Virus record (IMG/VR): IMGVR_UViG_3300037843_000033
Location: 1-52,144 of that record
Reading direction: 5' to 3' (one strand)
DNA length: 52,144 nucleotides
Source: a virus
The notes beneath the pieces are model-generated. The model searched no databases and was not told where the DNA came from. It saw only the letters and a list, made by a program, of their open reading frames with translations. A program made the translations under genes and the position numbers. Below, piece by piece: positions 51,733-52,144 of the stretch (position 1 is the first letter of the stretch; each line of letters begins with the position of its first letter).

Positions 51733-52002
51733 CTAAGCATGTAGCGCTATGATGCCAAATTTGTTTCGCGGCAGGTTCCATGTGCAGCATTTCTTGCCGG
51801 TTTCGAGTCCATACTCGATACGATAGTTTCGCGCCAGATTTTCTGCATCGCGCTTGAGCAGACCTTTTGGAATCAGGCTGCGAATATGTTGTCGGATTTT
51901 TTGCCGGTCTGCGGCGATGGCTGGGTCGAGTCCCCACGGATGCCCAACACTGCGCTGCACCGCAACAGCCGGTGCGCACTGCACGTTCAATGTCTCATTC
52001 AT
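51733..52002 (-). CDS. Hypothetical protein
   Basis: 89 residues with basic centre (SLIPKGLLKRDAENLARNYR) and CC pair near residue 73 (GKKCCTWNLPRNKFGI). The ATG (52002) overlaps the stop of the junction-crossing gene by ATGA, after a good AAAGGAC site. No family recognised; G+C-rich module. Confidence 0.65.
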   Translation of the reverse strand: MNETLNVQCAPAVAVQRSVGHPWGLDPAIAADRQKIRQHIRSLIPKGLLKRDAENLARNYRIEYGLETGKKCCTWNLPRNKFGIIALHA

Positions 52003-52144
52003 TTTGTTTGTCCTTTCTGCGCTCCACCACTGCCGCCACCGGCTGTGGGTGAGCTTGATTCGTTAGCCAACTCGCGCATGATTGCTTTTCGCTCATCACC
52101 GTTGGCACTTATTATCTCCCACATCTTTTCGCCAGGGAGCATTG
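51999..52144 (-). CDS. Junction-crossing hypothetical protein, C-terminal part (plus repeated segment)
   Basis: This is the end of the gene that begins at 337. Bases 51999-52018 code for its last residues and stop (QKGQTK and TGA); bases 52019-52144 repeat 1-126 and therefore show the same codons as the first part again. On the circle the gene has 118 residues. Confidence 0.7.
   Translation of the reverse strand, partial: MLPGEKMWEIISANGDERKAIMRELANESSSPTAGGGSGGAQKGQTK
52019..52144. repeat. Terminal overlap, copy 2
   Basis: Exact repeat of 1-126 (from GCGCTCCACCACTGCC to GGGAGCATTG). It indicates a circular or terminally redundant genome whose sequence was opened inside a gene. Confidence 0.95.

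Overview
The window is one complete, circularly permuted genome of a tailed, probably short-tailed (podovirus-like) double-stranded DNA phage. Bases 1-126 are repeated exactly at 52019-52144, so the unique circle is 52,018 bp and one gene runs across the cut. The backbone is AT-rich. Large terminase, portal, scaffold-like, major capsid, nozzle-like and adaptor-like genes are present, with long internal virion proteins. The replication set is DNA polymerase, helicases, ligase, a Sak4-like ATPase and a PD-(D/E)XK nuclease. No integrase, repressor or endolysin was recognised, so a lytic life style is the simplest reading. The host is not stated by the sequence. Thr/Asn-rich secreted proteins and an outer-membrane-like protein suggest a Gram-negative host, possibly Verrucomicrobiota; this is inference.

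Layout. (1) 50.6 kb through the junction to about 1.2 kb, minus strand: small G+C-rich unknown genes, a truncated ParB-like gene, a tRNA-Leu-like gene and a tRNA-like 3' end. (2) 1.3-5.4 kb, minus strand: small early-type genes, a phage-encoded tmRNA with a very long tag frame, an alanine-repeat protein and two highly structured noncoding intervals. (3) 5.4-6.2 kb: AT-rich divergent control region with two sigma-54-type promoter matches and one copy of a 16-bp element found three times in the genome. (4) 6.2-34.5 kb, plus strand: packaging, head, tail and internal virion genes, interrupted by an HNH gene just before the capsid gene and by a G+C-rich cargo block (about 16.44-19.69 kb) with a chimeric spike, a holin-like protein and an outer-membrane-like protein. 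(5) 34.5-50.6 kb, minus strand: MazG-like enzyme, helicase, a DNA polymerase split over three ORFs, ssDNA-binding-like protein, Sak4-like ATPase, nuclease, a 0.6-kb structured noncoding region, an NtrC-type sigma-54 activator, ligase and an SF2 helicase.

How it may work together. The leftward replication genes are packed with ATGA stop/start overlaps and are probably translationally coupled. The activator carries the GAFTGA loop needed to touch sigma-54, and the two -24/-12 promoter matches sit just upstream of the rightward virion operon. The sequence therefore suggests that the phage makes its own enhancer-binding protein to switch host sigma-54 RNA polymerase to late genes. The tmRNA, the broken-looking polymerase and the capsid gene without a normal start are the other points that stand out.
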